Assembly (NCBI GenBank): GCA_023433405.1
Contig: JAEZCT010000002.1
Location: 1-64,000 of the forward strand
Origin: Bacillota bacterium
GTDB taxonomy: Bacteria; Bacillota; Clostridia; Oscillospirales; Ruminococcaceae
Length of the DNA stretch: 64,000 nt
Direction: 5' to 3'
The notes under the pieces are model-generated. The model worked only from the letters and a program-made list of their open reading frames with translations. It searched no databases and was not told the origin of the DNA. Positions 8,299 to 16,285 of this stretch are shown here, piece by piece. Both the position numbers and the translations under genes were made by a program. The first letter of the stretch is position 1; every line of letters starts with the position of its first letter.

Positions 8299-8679
8299 GG
8301 CTTTTGGAGAAATTAGCTGGGTCAAAAAAACCACGAAAAAATCGTATAAATTGCGGGTAACCCGGTTGACCGTTCCAAACAGGGGTTAAAAGCCCCTTTG
8401 CCTTTTGGACGCCGCGCTAGCAGCAAGGGAAGCTTGTACGCTGTGGCTGCGGCTTTTAAGTTACAGTGCAGCCTTTGCATGCAAGCCCTATGAACGTTTT
8501 ACATTTAAAGTACATCCTGTTTACTTTGAACTGGTATCCCTTAACCTATTATTGTGATAAATTATAGGTGTAAGATGGAAAAATGAGAAAAAGTACGCTT
8601 TTTTATGCCGATGTGTCTGACAAAAACAGGAGCGGCAGTGTGCTTTTGCAAAGCAGTGTGAAAAGGAGGTAAGCCTATC
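8299..8679. other. Intergenic region upstream of the CheY-like gene
   Basis: No gene is supported. The only structure seen is a short hairpin, AGGGG-TTAAAAG-CCCCT, near 8381-8397. A weak TTGAAC...TATTAT pair near 8527-8555 has a 15-bp spacer and is not a confident promoter. The start of the signalling operon transcript is therefore unresolved. Confidence 0.4.
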
Positions 8680-9096
8680 ATGAAAAGGGTCATGATTGTT
8701 GACGATTCCCTGATTGTAAGAGTGAATCTGAAAAAGGTTTTTGAGAGCCAGGGCTATCAGGTCGTCGCGGAGGCGGCTAACGGCCAGGATGCGGTGGAAA
8801 AGTATGAAAAGCTAAAGCCCGATCTTGTGACGATGGACATTACCATGCCGGTGCTCGATGGAATCTCCGCCCTGCAAAGGATACGCGAAATGGATGAGGA
8901 AGCCTGTGTCGTGATGATCTCCGCGCTGGGGCAGGAGATTAAAATTATCGAGGCTATGAACTGCGGCGCAAGGCATTACATTGTCAAGCCCTTTAAGGAT
9001 GAAGACGTAATCAGCAAGATTGACAGCATTTTTGATTGCGCAATGTGCCAAGTGTGTCAAGTGGAGGAACAAGCGGATGTCGTTGTTTCCAGATAG
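8680..9096 (+). CDS. CheY-like response regulator
   Basis: The 138-aa single receiver domain has the acidic pair D8-D9, phospho-acceptor D53 (VTMDITMPVLDG), the switch Ser near 81 and K103 in IVKPFKDED. There is no output domain, so it likely acts by protein interaction, as CheY does. Unusually, the C-terminal tail beyond the fold has three cysteines in a CxxCxxC arrangement (C120, C123, C126). AAAAGGAGG precedes the ATG with good spacing. It overlaps the next gene (a CheA-like kinase) by 20 bp and is followed by CheX, so it is probably phosphorylated by that kinase and dephosphorylated by CheX. Confidence 0.93.
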   Translation: MKRVMIVDDSLIVRVNLKKVFESQGYQVVAEAANGQDAVEKYEKLKPDLVTMDITMPVLDGISALQRIREMDEEACVVMISALGQEIKIIEAMNCGARHYIVKPFKDEDVISKIDSIFDCAMCQVCQVEEQADVVVSR

Positions 9097-11053
9097 TCCG
9101 GCGGATATGTTTGAAAGTGAGAGCGTGGTGCAGCCCTTTGTCATTACGGCACCCACCGTGCGCTCCGATGTGGACGGGCAGTCGGTGAAGGAGCTGTTTG
9201 AACAGCACTCCGACGCCGAGGGCGTGGTGGTGACGGATGGGGGCTATCCCACCGGGCTGGTTATGCGCACCGCGTTTTTTCAAAAAATCGCCTCCCTGTA
9301 CGGCAACTCGCTGTATATGAAGCGGCCCATCAGCATCCTGATGGATACCGAGTTTTTAAAAGCAGACGTTAGCGACAAAATATCCCGGTTGAGTATCCTT
9401 GCAATGGGCAGAGAGCAGAGTAAGCTGTACGACTATGTCGTGGTGTTTAAAAACAAGGAATACCATGGCGTCATCAGCATCCGGCTGTTTTTAATGGAGC
9501 TTTCCAGCCGTAACGAGGCGCAGATCAGCGTATTAGTAAACCAGCAGCGCGAGCTGATAAGCGCCCACGAGCAGGAGATACTGCTGCGAAAGAACCTGGA
9601 ATACCAGTCGGCGGCGGTCAAAAACCTTCTGGATCATGCCGATCAGGGGTTCTTGTGGTTTGGCAGGGATCTGGTCATAAAAAAGGATTACAGCTACAAA
9701 TGCAAGGGGATTTTTAACGTCTCTATCGGTGAATGTGAGTATATCGCGCTGGTAACCCCCTACTTCGGGGAGGATAAGGCCACGGTGTTCCGGCTTGCCT
9801 TTGAGAGCTACTTTAAGAACAACTCGCCGGTTACCGACAATGTGTACCTGACACTGCTGCCCGCTGACTGTGTGATTCGGGGCAAGCATATTCACATGGA
9901 GTACCGCAGGATTGAAAGCGGCGGCAATAAGGCTGTCATGGTTATTTTAAACGACGTTACAGAGCGGGTGAGCCTGGAAAAGGCGATGGAGCTCGACCGC
10001 AACAAACAGCGCCTGCTCATAAAGGCTTTTGGCTGTCAGTCACAGATTAAGCGGATGCTTGACGAGTTTCGGGATATCTTCTCAGGCGGCTACCGCAGCT
10101 TCTTTGAAGGTGGCTGCGATTTTAACGGCAGCCTGCATGAGCTGTACCGGTCGGTACACACCTTTAAGGGCGATTTTGCCCAGTATGGGTTTGTAAGCGC
10201 AGCCAACCGGCTGCATGACTTTGAGGACGCGCTCCTTGGGGTCATTAAGCTGGGGGAGGGGGCATCCTTCTCCGATGTAAACCGCATCCTGTCCGGCGCA
10301 CAGGCGGAGCAGATTCTAGCCGAGGATCTCGGCATTATCTATGACGCGGTGGGAGCCGGCTACTTTGAGCAAAACGAGTTTATTCCCATCCCCAAGGCAA
10401 GGCTCGCGGAGATAGAGAATGAGCTGCAAAAAGCAAAGGGCGCGTTAGCTCCCTCAGCCATTCTCGGACTAATAGAGGGCTTAAGGAGCAAGAACTGCAA
10501 GACGTTTTTGGAACAGTACCGCGATTACCTGCAATACCTTGCCGACCGGGTGATGAAGAGTATGCCCCTCTATTTGGTGGAGGGGGACGACATATACATT
10601 GATGAAGATAAATACAGCGCGGTGCTCAAAGCCCTAGTGCATATCTACCGTAATATGATGGACCACGGGATAGAAGCGGATGAGGAGCGTCTAGAGCAGG
10701 GCAAGGATGTCAAAGGCATTGTTCACTGCGTGGTAAAAAGGACAGACGACGGGTGGTTTGGCATCTCCATTGCAGACGACGGTCGTGGTATTGATTTTGA
10801 AAAGATAAAGAAGAAAGCGTTGGACAACGGCTTATATACGGTGGAGGAGCTGGCTGGTATGACCGACACACAGAAAAACGAGCTGGTGTTTGCCGAGCAT
10901 ATCTCCACCAAGGAAAGCGCCGATGCCCTTTCGGGGCGGGGGATGGGAATGTCAGCGGTGCGTGAAGCCTGCCGGGCAATGGGCGGCGAGATTGTCGTAA
11001 CCACAGAGAAGAGCCGGGGAACCACGTTTGTAATGAAATTGCCGCTGCGCTAA
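9077..11053 (+). CDS. CheA-like histidine kinase with CBS-like, PAS-like, Hpt and HATPase domains
   Basis: This is a 658-aa soluble kinase. Residues 1-140 resemble a CBS-pair sensory module; 150-185 are helical; 185-295 resemble a PAS domain, ending in LNDVTERVSLEKA. An Hpt (P1-type) domain at 325-400 carries the phospho-accepting H361 in SVHTFKGDF. The HATPase domain at 510-658 has a CheA-type N box (HIYRNMMDHGIE), G1 DDGRGID and G2 GRGMGMS. No CheW-like P5 domain and no membrane segment are present, so it is unlikely to dock to chemoreceptors. The ATG of MSLFPDS has GGAGG 9 nt upstream; earlier in-frame codons lie inside the regulator gene. The signal could be nucleotide binding at the CBS pair; this is inference. 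Confidence 0.88.
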   Translation: MSLFPDSPADMFESESVVQPFVITAPTVRSDVDGQSVKELFEQHSDAEGVVVTDGGYPTGLVMRTAFFQKIASLYGNSLYMKRPISILMDTEFLKADVSDKISRLSILAMGREQSKLYDYVVVFKNKEYHGVISIRLFLMELSSRNEAQISVLVNQQRELISAHEQEILLRKNLEYQSAAVKNLLDHADQGFLWFGRDLVIKKDYSYKCKGIFNVSIGECEYIALVTPYFGEDKATVFRLAFESYFKNNSPVTDNVYLTLLPADCVIRGKHIHMEYRRIESGGNKAVMVILNDVTERVSLEKAMELDRNKQRLLIKAFGCQSQIKRMLDEFRDIFSGGYRSFFEGGCDFNGSLHELYRSVHTFKGDFAQYGFVSAANRLHDFEDALLGVIKLGEGASFSDVNRILSGAQAEQILAEDLGIIYDAVGAGYFEQNEFIPIPKARLAEIENELQKAKGALAPSAILGLIEGLRSKNCKTFLEQYRDYLQYLADRVMKSMPLYLVEGDDIYIDEDKYSAVLKALVHIYRNMMDHGIEADEERLEQGKDVKGIVHCVVKRTDDGWFGISIADDGRGIDFEKIKKKALDNGLYTVEELAGMTDTQKNELVFAEHISTKESADALSGRGMGMSAVREACRAMGGEIVVTTEKSRGTTFVMKLPLR

Positions 11054-11070
11054 AAAAGGAGTGTATGTGT

Positions 11071-11535
11071 TTGGAAACTAAATTTTCTGGTATATTTATA
11101 GACGCGTGGAGTACGGTGCTTGAATCCTTTACCTCAAAGAGCATTATGAGGGTGGATGTAAGGCCCCCGCAGGAAGCGCAGGAGACCCGCGATATCCTTG
11201 TATTTATGGGAATTGTGGGGGATATTGACGCGCAGATTGCAATGACAATGGACGCGGAGACCGGCAAAAATATAGCGTCGGAGATGCTTGGCGGAATTGA
11301 GATTACCGAGGTTAACGATTATGTCATCAGCGCGGTGGGGGAGCTTTGCAACATGATTATGGGCAACGCCTGCTCGAGCATCAGCATGACCAACACCAAC
11401 GTGGATATCACACCGCCCACCGTAATTGCCGACCAAAGCCCACCCGAATCGCTGAGAAAACCCACCTACAACATCTGCATCCTATTGGAGGATTTAGAGA
11501 CCATCGATTTTAACGTGGCGATGATGACGGCATAG
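11071..11535 (+). CDS. CheX/CheC-family chemotaxis phosphatase
   Basis: The 154-aa protein matches the CheX fold: an alpha-beta-alpha sandwich with a conserved acidic/Asn signature on a helix (VGELCNMIMGN, giving E-x-x-N). CheX removes phosphate from CheY~P. The TTG start is preferred because AAAGGAG lies 9 nt upstream; the ATG two codons earlier is too close to that site. It follows the kinase by 17 bp and completes a three-gene phosphorelay set. A role other than flagellar chemotaxis is likely, since no chemoreceptor, CheW or flagellar gene lies nearby. Confidence 0.87.
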   Translation: METKFSGIFIDAWSTVLESFTSKSIMRVDVRPPQEAQETRDILVFMGIVGDIDAQIAMTMDAETGKNIASEMLGGIEITEVNDYVISAVGELCNMIMGNACSSISMTNTNVDITPPTVIADQSPPESLRKPTYNICILLEDLETIDFNVAMMTA

Positions 11536-11544
11536 TTAGGCATA

Positions 11545-11652
11545 TAGAAATCTCCCTAAAAAGAGTAGAATTAGGTAGGAATCCGCGTGAAAACTTATAA
11601 AGCAAAGCCTTTCACCTATTTTTCATACTCAATCAAATCGGATATTATTATA
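11545..11652 (-). repeat. Diverged MITE-like element (inverted), abutting copy 4
   Basis: Related to the family in reverse orientation (CCTAAAAAGAGTAG, ATCCGCGTGAAAAC, CAAATCGGATATTATTATA) but with many substitutions. It ends exactly where the intact copy 4 begins, giving two elements of opposite orientation and different age side by side. Confidence 0.75.
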
Positions 11653-11754
11653 ATACTAATATCCGATTTAAAAGAGTATAAAAATCAAGTGAAAAGCTTT
11701 AATTTATGGGTTTTCACGCGGATTTTTATCGACTCTTTTTGAGGAGATTAGTAT
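11653..11754 (+). repeat. MITE-like element, copy 4 (102 bp)
   Basis: This full-length copy appears identical to the one at 32811. It lies between the convergent CheX and decarboxylase genes. Confidence 0.93.
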
Positions 11755-11757
11755 AAG

Positions 11758-11789
11758 CAGAGAGGTACCGCGCGAGCGGTACCTCTCTG
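11758..11789 (-). terminator. Perfect 14-bp hairpin downstream of the decarboxylase gene
   Basis: CAGAGAGGTACCGC pairs perfectly with GCGGTACCTCTCTG around GCGA. It stands ~20 bp after the decarboxylase stop. No clear T tract follows on either strand, so termination efficiency is uncertain. Confidence 0.65.
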
Positions 11790-11809
11790 TAGGGCACGGC
11801 GTAATTTGT

Positions 11810-13114
11810 CTATCGCGTCAAAGCCTTATCCTCAAACACGAAGCCTTTTTTATCGGCGCTTTGGTCAAATAGGTTCATAAAGTCAAAGGTGGCAAAGTAA
11901 TCGGCGGGAGTTTCGGCGCGGCGGATAAGCTGAGTCGTTCCGTCCTCGCGCAGCAGCACCTCCGCGGAGCGCAGCTTGCCGTTGTAGTTATAGCCCATTG
12001 AGAAGCCATGGGCGCCCGCGTCGTGGATATATAGAAGGTCGCCGATGCTAATCTTCGGCAGCATACGGTCTATGGCAAACTTATCGTTATTTTCGCAAAG
12101 ACCGCCGGTGATGTCGTATTGATGGTCGCAGGGATCGTCCTCCTTGCCCATTACCGTAATGTGATGGTATGCGCCGTACATAGCGGGGCGCATGAGGTTT
12201 GCGGCGCAGGCATCAAGACCAATATACTCCTTGTGAATGTGCTTCTCGTGGATGGCGGTGGACACCAGCGCGCCGCTTTGGGCAAGCATGTAGCGGCCAA
12301 GCTCAGTGTAAAGGCTTACGTCCCCCATCCCTGCGGGAACCAGCACGGCCTCAAAGGCCTTGCGAACGCCTTCCCCGATGGCAAAAATATCGTTCTGGGG
12401 CTGGTTAGGACGGTAAGCGACGCCTACGCCACCCGAAAGATTGATAAACGCGAAATGCGCGCCGGTTTCCTTTTGCAGCTCTGCGGCTGTTTCAAACAGA
12501 ATTCGGGCAAGGTTCGGGTAGTACCCGTTATCGGTGGTATTGCTGGCAAGAAAAGCGTGCAGGCCAAAGTGCTTTGCACCCTTTGCGAGCAGCTTTTTCA
12601 CCGCCTCGGTAAGCTGTGGCCGGGTCAGGCCGTATTTTGCCTCGCCAGGGTTATCCATTATCTCATTATCGATGGAGAAGGTGCCGCCCGGGTTGTAGCG
12701 CAGGCAGATGGTCTCGGGTATGCCCGCTATCTCCTCTAAATACTCAATGTGGGTGATATCATCCAGATTAATAATTGCGCCAAGCTTTGCGGCAAGGGCG
12801 TAGTCCTCACGCGGGGTGACGTTTGAGGAGAATATAATGTCCGTTCCTTTGAGTCCCACCGCGTCGCTGAGCACCAGCTCGGTGTAGCTCGAGCAGTCCG
12901 CTCCGCAGCCCTCCTCGTGCAGGATATCGAGAATTACGGGGTTTGGGGTTGCCTTTACGGCAAAATACTCACGAAACCCCTTGTTCCAGGCAAAGGCCTT
13001 ATTCACATTGCGCGCGGTTTCGCGGATGCCTTTTTCATCATAGAGGTGAAAAGGCGTCGGGAAGCTTGCGGTAATTTCCTTCAGCTTATCCAAGCCGACA
13101 AACGGTGTTTTCAT
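11810..13114 (-). CDS. lysA: PLP-dependent decarboxylase, diaminopimelate decarboxylase family
   Basis: The 434-aa fold-type III enzyme probably converts meso-diaminopimelate to L-lysine. The PLP lysine is in EYFAVKATPNP near the N-terminus of the TIM barrel. HFGLHAFLAS, NLSGGVGVAYRP and TELGRYMLAQSGAL correspond to cofactor and substrate loops, and the C-terminal beta domain has HDAGAHGFSMGYNYNG. The ATG of MKTPFVGL is chosen because GGAAGG lies ~9 nt upstream; longer in-frame starts lack a site. Ornithine/carboxynorspermidine decarboxylases share the fold, so the substrate is inferred. It is probably transcribed alone. Confidence 0.82.
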   Translation of the reverse strand: MKTPFVGLDKLKEITASFPTPFHLYDEKGIRETARNVNKAFAWNKGFREYFAVKATPNPVILDILHEEGCGADCSSYTELVLSDAVGLKGTDIIFSSNVTPREDYALAAKLGAIINLDDITHIEYLEEIAGIPETICLRYNPGGTFSIDNEIMDNPGEAKYGLTRPQLTEAVKKLLAKGAKHFGLHAFLASNTTDNGYYPNLARILFETAAELQKETGAHFAFINLSGGVGVAYRPNQPQNDIFAIGEGVRKAFEAVLVPAGMGDVSLYTELGRYMLAQSGALVSTAIHEKHIHKEYIGLDACAANLMRPAMYGAYHHITVMGKEDDPCDHQYDITGGLCENNDKFAIDRMLPKISIGDLLYIHDAGAHGFSMGYNYNGKLRSAEVLLREDGTTQLIRRAETPADYFATFDFMNLFDQSADKKGFVFEDKALTR

Positions 13115-13212
13115 TCTTGTCATCCTTCCATACATTGCAATCCATAAATTTATGCCAAGCATTACTGTCGGCAGAGCCCAAGCACTATTCCCCTCTGGGC
13201 AGTCCTGAAATG

Positions 13213-13260
13213 CGAATCTCCTCAAAAAGTGTAGCATGGTAGATAAAACCCGCGTGATAC
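13213..13260 (-). repeat. Remnant of a MITE-like element
   Basis: GAATCTCCTCAAAAAGTGTAG followed by ATAAAACCCGCGTGA matches one half of the family in inverted orientation; the other half is gone. It lies upstream of the decarboxylase gene. Confidence 0.6.
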
Positions 13261-13379
13261 ATTAGAGAGTCTGTGGCAGTAAGCATACTCGGAGTACAGA
13301 AGGTATAAGCACTCCTCCGCTTTACCTTTCCGCCGCCTCCTTGGTGCGAACAAACCCTCCTTTTGCTGTCACAAACGCC

Positions 13380-14207
13380 CTAATCCTTGTCAGCAATAAC
13401 GGCGGTGTAAAGCTCGCTTTTTCGATAGCCTGTTTCCGAGGCCGCGCGTTTCGCGGCCTCGGAAAGGGAAAGCCCCTCCCGGGCGTAGTCCTTCGCGATG
13501 GCTACCGCCTGCTCGAGTGTCAGCCGTTCCACCACCTTCGGGGCGGCGCCGGTAATGAGCAGCACAAACTCTCCTCTTGGGGCGTTCGCGGCATAGTACT
13601 CTACCGCTTCGCCAAGGGTGGTGCGCCGCACCTCCTCATGAATCTTGGTTAACTCCCGGGCAAGGGATATCTGGCGGTCACCGAACACCCGCAGCATGTC
13701 GGCAAGGGTGGCACGCAGCTTGTGGGGAGCCTCATAAAATATCAGTGTACGGGGGTTGTCCTTGACCTCATCCAAATGCTCGGCACGCGCCTTTTTTGCG
13801 GTGCTTAAAAAGCCTTCGAACGAAAAGCGGGAGGTAATAAGCCCCGATACCGCCAACGCGGATATGGCGGCGGAGGGACCCGGCACCACCTCCACGGGGA
13901 TTTCGCGGTTCCGGCACAGCCGAACCAAATCCTCACCCGGATCCGAGATACAGGGCATTCCGGCATCCGACACCACGGCACAGCTCTCGCCCGCCACAAT
14001 GCGCCCGAGAACATATTCGCCCCGCTCCCGCAGGTTGTGTTCATAATAGCTTATCATGGGCTTTTTAATGTCAAAGTGGGTTAAGAGCTTAAGGGTAACC
14101 CGGGTATCCTCAGCGGCGATGAAATCCACCGTGGAGAGTACCTCCCGCGCACGGGGGGAAAGGTCGCCAAGATTGCCGATGGGGGTGCCTACCACATATA
14201 GCTTCAT
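13380..14207 (-). CDS. rsmI: 16S rRNA (cytidine(1402)-2'-O)-methyltransferase
   Basis: The 275-aa tetrapyrrole-methylase-fold enzyme uses S-adenosylmethionine to methylate the 2'-OH of C1402 in the ribosomal P site. Signature stretches include LYVVGTPIGNLGD at the N-terminus, AAEDTRVTLKLL, VSDAGMPCISDPG, VVPGPSAAISAL and LIFYEAPHK. The C-terminal helical extension (AKDYAREGLSLSEAAKRAA) is typical. It lies next to the small methyltransferase gene at 14320, the same pairing as yabB/yabC in Bacillus. Confidence 0.96.
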   Translation of the reverse strand: MKLYVVGTPIGNLGDLSPRAREVLSTVDFIAAEDTRVTLKLLTHFDIKKPMISYYEHNLRERGEYVLGRIVAGESCAVVSDAGMPCISDPGEDLVRLCRNREIPVEVVPGPSAAISALAVSGLITSRFSFEGFLSTAKKARAEHLDEVKDNPRTLIFYEAPHKLRATLADMLRVFGDRQISLARELTKIHEEVRRTTLGEAVEYYAANAPRGEFVLLITGAAPKVVERLTLEQAVAIAKDYAREGLSLSEAAKRAASETGYRKSELYTAVIADKD

Positions 14208-14319
14208 GGGCGAATCCTTTCTTTGTCATCCATTATTTCATATCATCCCCGCGTTTGCGCAAGAGAAAAGAAAGCTGTGAGGGTAGGGCAATAAAGTCCA
14301 CAAAAAGGCATGATTATGC

Positions 14320-15066
14320 TTAGCAGCCGGCCTTGGGCAGGTTATCCTTCTTGCCGTAGATATCCAGCACCTCGCGGGAGAATCCACCCGGTCCCTCAAT
14401 GATGAGCGGCTTTTCTACCGATAGAAAGGGCCTAGCCCCCTTTTTACCCTCCAGCAAAAACAGCCAGGGCGCGCTATCCGGCCGCTGCTGCACAAAGCGT
14501 AGGCGTTTGGGCTCAATGCCGTTTGCCCGCATTGCCTCCATCACATCGCACAGTCGTTCCGGCCGTTGGCAGACGCACAGCCTGCCGCCAAACCGCAGCA
14601 GCCGCTTTGCCGCTTCCGCCACGTCGTGGGCGGTACACAGCACCTCGTGGCGCGCAACCTGATCGCTGTAGGCTTCGCTTATGATGCCCGTGTTTGCCGC
14701 CTTATAGGGCGGGTTGCAGGTGAGGACATCGTAGGCGGCCGGGGCAAGCAAGGGTGAGGGGGTGCGAAGATCCTGCCGCAGCGGGATTACTACGCCGGCA
14801 AGCCCGTTGTGCGCAACGGATTTCTCTATGAGTGCCACCGCCTCAGCCTGAATCTCCACGGCAAAGATCTGCTTGGGTTTATCCTCTGCCCTTGCACACC
14901 AGATAAACGGAATAATCCCGCAGCCGGAGCCAAGGTCGCAGCACCGCTCCTTGCGGCGGGGCGCAGCAAAATTGGCAAGCAAGAAGGCGTCAGTGCCAAA
15001 CTTATGCGCATCGCTTACAAACAGCGAGACGCCGCCCTGCAATTGTTCCATTTTCTCGGATATCAA
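14320..15066 (-). CDS. tRNA1(Val) A37 N6-methyltransferase-like protein
   Basis: The 248-aa class I SAM-dependent methyltransferase has motif I CDLGSGCGIIPF near residue 43 and the N6-adenine-type catalytic motif CNPPYKA near residue 118. The family includes TrmN6 (YfiC) and Bacillus YabB, which lies beside rsmI as here. The TTG start is supported by AAGGTGG about 10 nt upstream; an ATG five codons in (MEQLQGG) is an alternative. The target could be tRNA adenine or another adenine; the family and neighbour favour tRNA. Confidence 0.85.
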   Translation of the reverse strand: MISEKMEQLQGGVSLFVSDAHKFGTDAFLLANFAAPRRKERCCDLGSGCGIIPFIWCARAEDKPKQIFAVEIQAEAVALIEKSVAHNGLAGVVIPLRQDLRTPSPLLAPAAYDVLTCNPPYKAANTGIISEAYSDQVARHEVLCTAHDVAEAAKRLLRFGGRLCVCQRPERLCDVMEAMRANGIEPKRLRFVQQRPDSAPWLFLLEGKKGARPFLSVEKPLIIEGPGGFSREVLDIYGKKDNLPKAGC

Positions 15067-15197
15067 ATATGGGATACCACCTTTAAAGTGTTTACTTTTT
15101 TAGAGCGGATTTAACATAAACACACTGTAACATAGACCGGCTTTTAAAGTCAACGGACAAAAAGTCCATAGGGACATTCTGTCCAGCACGAGCAAAA

Positions 15198-15223
15198 CGG
15201 ATGCCGATTGGGTTCGGCATCCG
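15198..15223 (-). terminator. Second (distal) terminator after ferredoxin
   Basis: CGGATGCCGA pairs with TCGGCATCCG. On the minus strand it is followed by TTTT. Its stem resembles the proximal terminator at 15274, giving two tandem terminators. Confidence 0.75.
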
Positions 15224-15273
15224 CAGTATCACTATGGCAGCGCGTAGCTTTGCTTAAATGAGTATTATAGAAA

Positions 15274-15307
15274 ACGGCGGATGTCGAACTTGTTCGACAT
15301 CCGCCGT
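15274..15307 (-). terminator. Proximal Rho-independent terminator of the ferredoxin gene
   Basis: A perfect 15-bp stem (ACGGCGGATGTCGAA with TTCGACATCCGCCGT) is followed on the minus strand by TTTCT. It sits 14 bp after the ferredoxin stop codon. Confidence 0.9.
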
Positions 15308-15321
15308 GTTTGGTCTGCTCG

Positions 15322-15495
15322 TTAAGCCTTGGGAGCAGGAGCCTCGACGGGGCAAACGCCGGCGCACGCACCACAATCGATGCAGGTGCTCTCGTCAATT
15401 ACATACTTGCTGTCGCCGGCGGAGATAGCCGATACCGGGCACTCCGACTCACAAGCTCCGCAGCTGATGCACTCATCCGAAATAACATATGCCAT
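15322..15495 (-). CDS. 2[4Fe-4S] ferredoxin
   Basis: This 57-aa clostridial-type ferredoxin has two cluster motifs, CISCGACESECP (from C9) and CIDCGACAGVCP (from C38), each CxxCxxCxxxCP. It is a low-potential electron carrier in the cytosol for fermentation enzymes. GGAGGTG is spaced 8 nt from the chosen ATG; the in-frame upstream extension contains the ribosome-binding site and is not coding. It is a strong monocistronic unit with tandem terminators, consistent with high expression. Confidence 0.97.
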   Translation of the reverse strand: MAYVISDECISCGACESECPVSAISAGDSKYVIDESTCIDCGACAGVCPVEAPAPKA

Positions 15496-15638
15496 ACAAC
15501 ATACACCTCCTTTGTAGACTGGCTTAATTGTACCACATTTGCGCGAAAATGCAAGACAATAACCACGGTGAAAAGCCATTTCGTCTCCATTGAATATGAG
15601 AATAACACGATTTGTAGGCTGGCGGCTTATTTCTTAAG

Positions 15639-15739
15639 CTAATAGCCGATACAAAAATCAGGGAAAAAGCTCTGGCTGATGGGTTTATTCGCAGATCAGC
15701 ATCTAGAACGATACCCTTTTTACGGAGATTTGCATTAGG
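15639..15739 (+). repeat. Degenerate full-length MITE-like element
   Basis: Both ends are recognisable (CTAATAGCCGAT at left, CGGAGATTTGCATTAG at right) with a diverged core (AAAAATCAGGGAAAAAGC, GATGGGTTTATTCGC). It is an old copy just upstream of the metal-resistance promoter. Confidence 0.65.
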
Positions 15740-15776
15740 TAGCTTCCCCTATGGATATAAAAATTTATAAAACCGG

Positions 15777-15805
15777 TTGACAAAGCGTGGGCGACGGAAT
15801 ATGAT
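15777..15805 (+). promoter_or_regulatory. Sigma-A promoter of the arsR-ATPase operon
   Basis: TTGACA is followed by a 17-bp spacer and TATGAT. A metal-repressor-type dyad lies 10 bp downstream. Confidence 0.88.
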
Positions 15806-15814
15806 AATACCATA

Positions 15815-15838
15815 ACATATGAATACATGTTCATACGT
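15815..15838 (+). promoter_or_regulatory. ArsR/SmtB-type operator
   Basis: This 24-bp imperfect palindrome, ACATATGAATAC/ATGTTCATACGT, matches at 9 of 12 half-site positions. It resembles the TGAA...TTCA operators bound by SmtB/CzrA/CadC-type repressors and overlaps the expected transcription start, a position suited to repression relieved by metal. Confidence 0.8.
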
Positions 15839-15898
15839 TTAAGTGTATAGCGTATTTGGATGAGATGATGTAATACGACGAAAGGATGAATCGCTCAA

Positions 15899-16285
15899 AT
15901 GAACAACGAACCGCGCGAATTGCAATGTGAGCCGCATATCATTCACGAAGGGCTGACCCCCGCCGACTTTGAGAAGGTCCTGCCAGACGCACTGACACTC
16001 TCCCGCCTGACCGATGTCTATAAGGTGTTTGGCGACAGCACACGGCTTAAGATTATATTTTTGCTCAATAACCGGGAGCTGTGCGTCTGCGACATTGCCT
16101 ATGTTTTGGGTATGGGGCAGTCGGCGGTATCGCACCAGCTGCGCATCCTGCGCGCCGCAAATCTTGTAAAGACACGGCGTGAGGGCAAATCGATATTCTA
16201 TTCTCTGGATGATGAGCACGTCAGCCGCATTTTGATTACAGGACTAGAGCACACAAAGGAGGAGCACGCTCATGATGAGGATTAG
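15899..16285 (+). CDS. ArsR/SmtB-family metal-sensing repressor
   Basis: This 128-aa winged-helix repressor likely dissociates from the operator upstream when it binds Zn/Cd/Pb. The recognition helix region is GQSAVSHQLRILRAANLV. Two metal sites appear together: ELCVCD (C62, C64) matches the alpha-3N site of CadC, and D105-x-H107...H118-x-x-E121 matches the alpha-5 site spacing of SmtB. The C-terminus is His/Asp-rich (EEHAHDED). The gene overlaps the ATPase gene by 14 bp. AAAGGATG precedes the ATG with a rather long spacing. Confidence 0.94.
   Translation: MNNEPRELQCEPHIIHEGLTPADFEKVLPDALTLSRLTDVYKVFGDSTRLKIIFLLNNRELCVCDIAYVLGMGQSAVSHQLRILRAANLVKTRREGKSIFYSLDDEHVSRILITGLEHTKEEHAHDED

Noticed and set aside
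8527..8555. TTGAAC...TATTAT as promoter of the CheY operon
   Set aside because: Spacer of 15 bp and imperfect hexamers; left unassigned.
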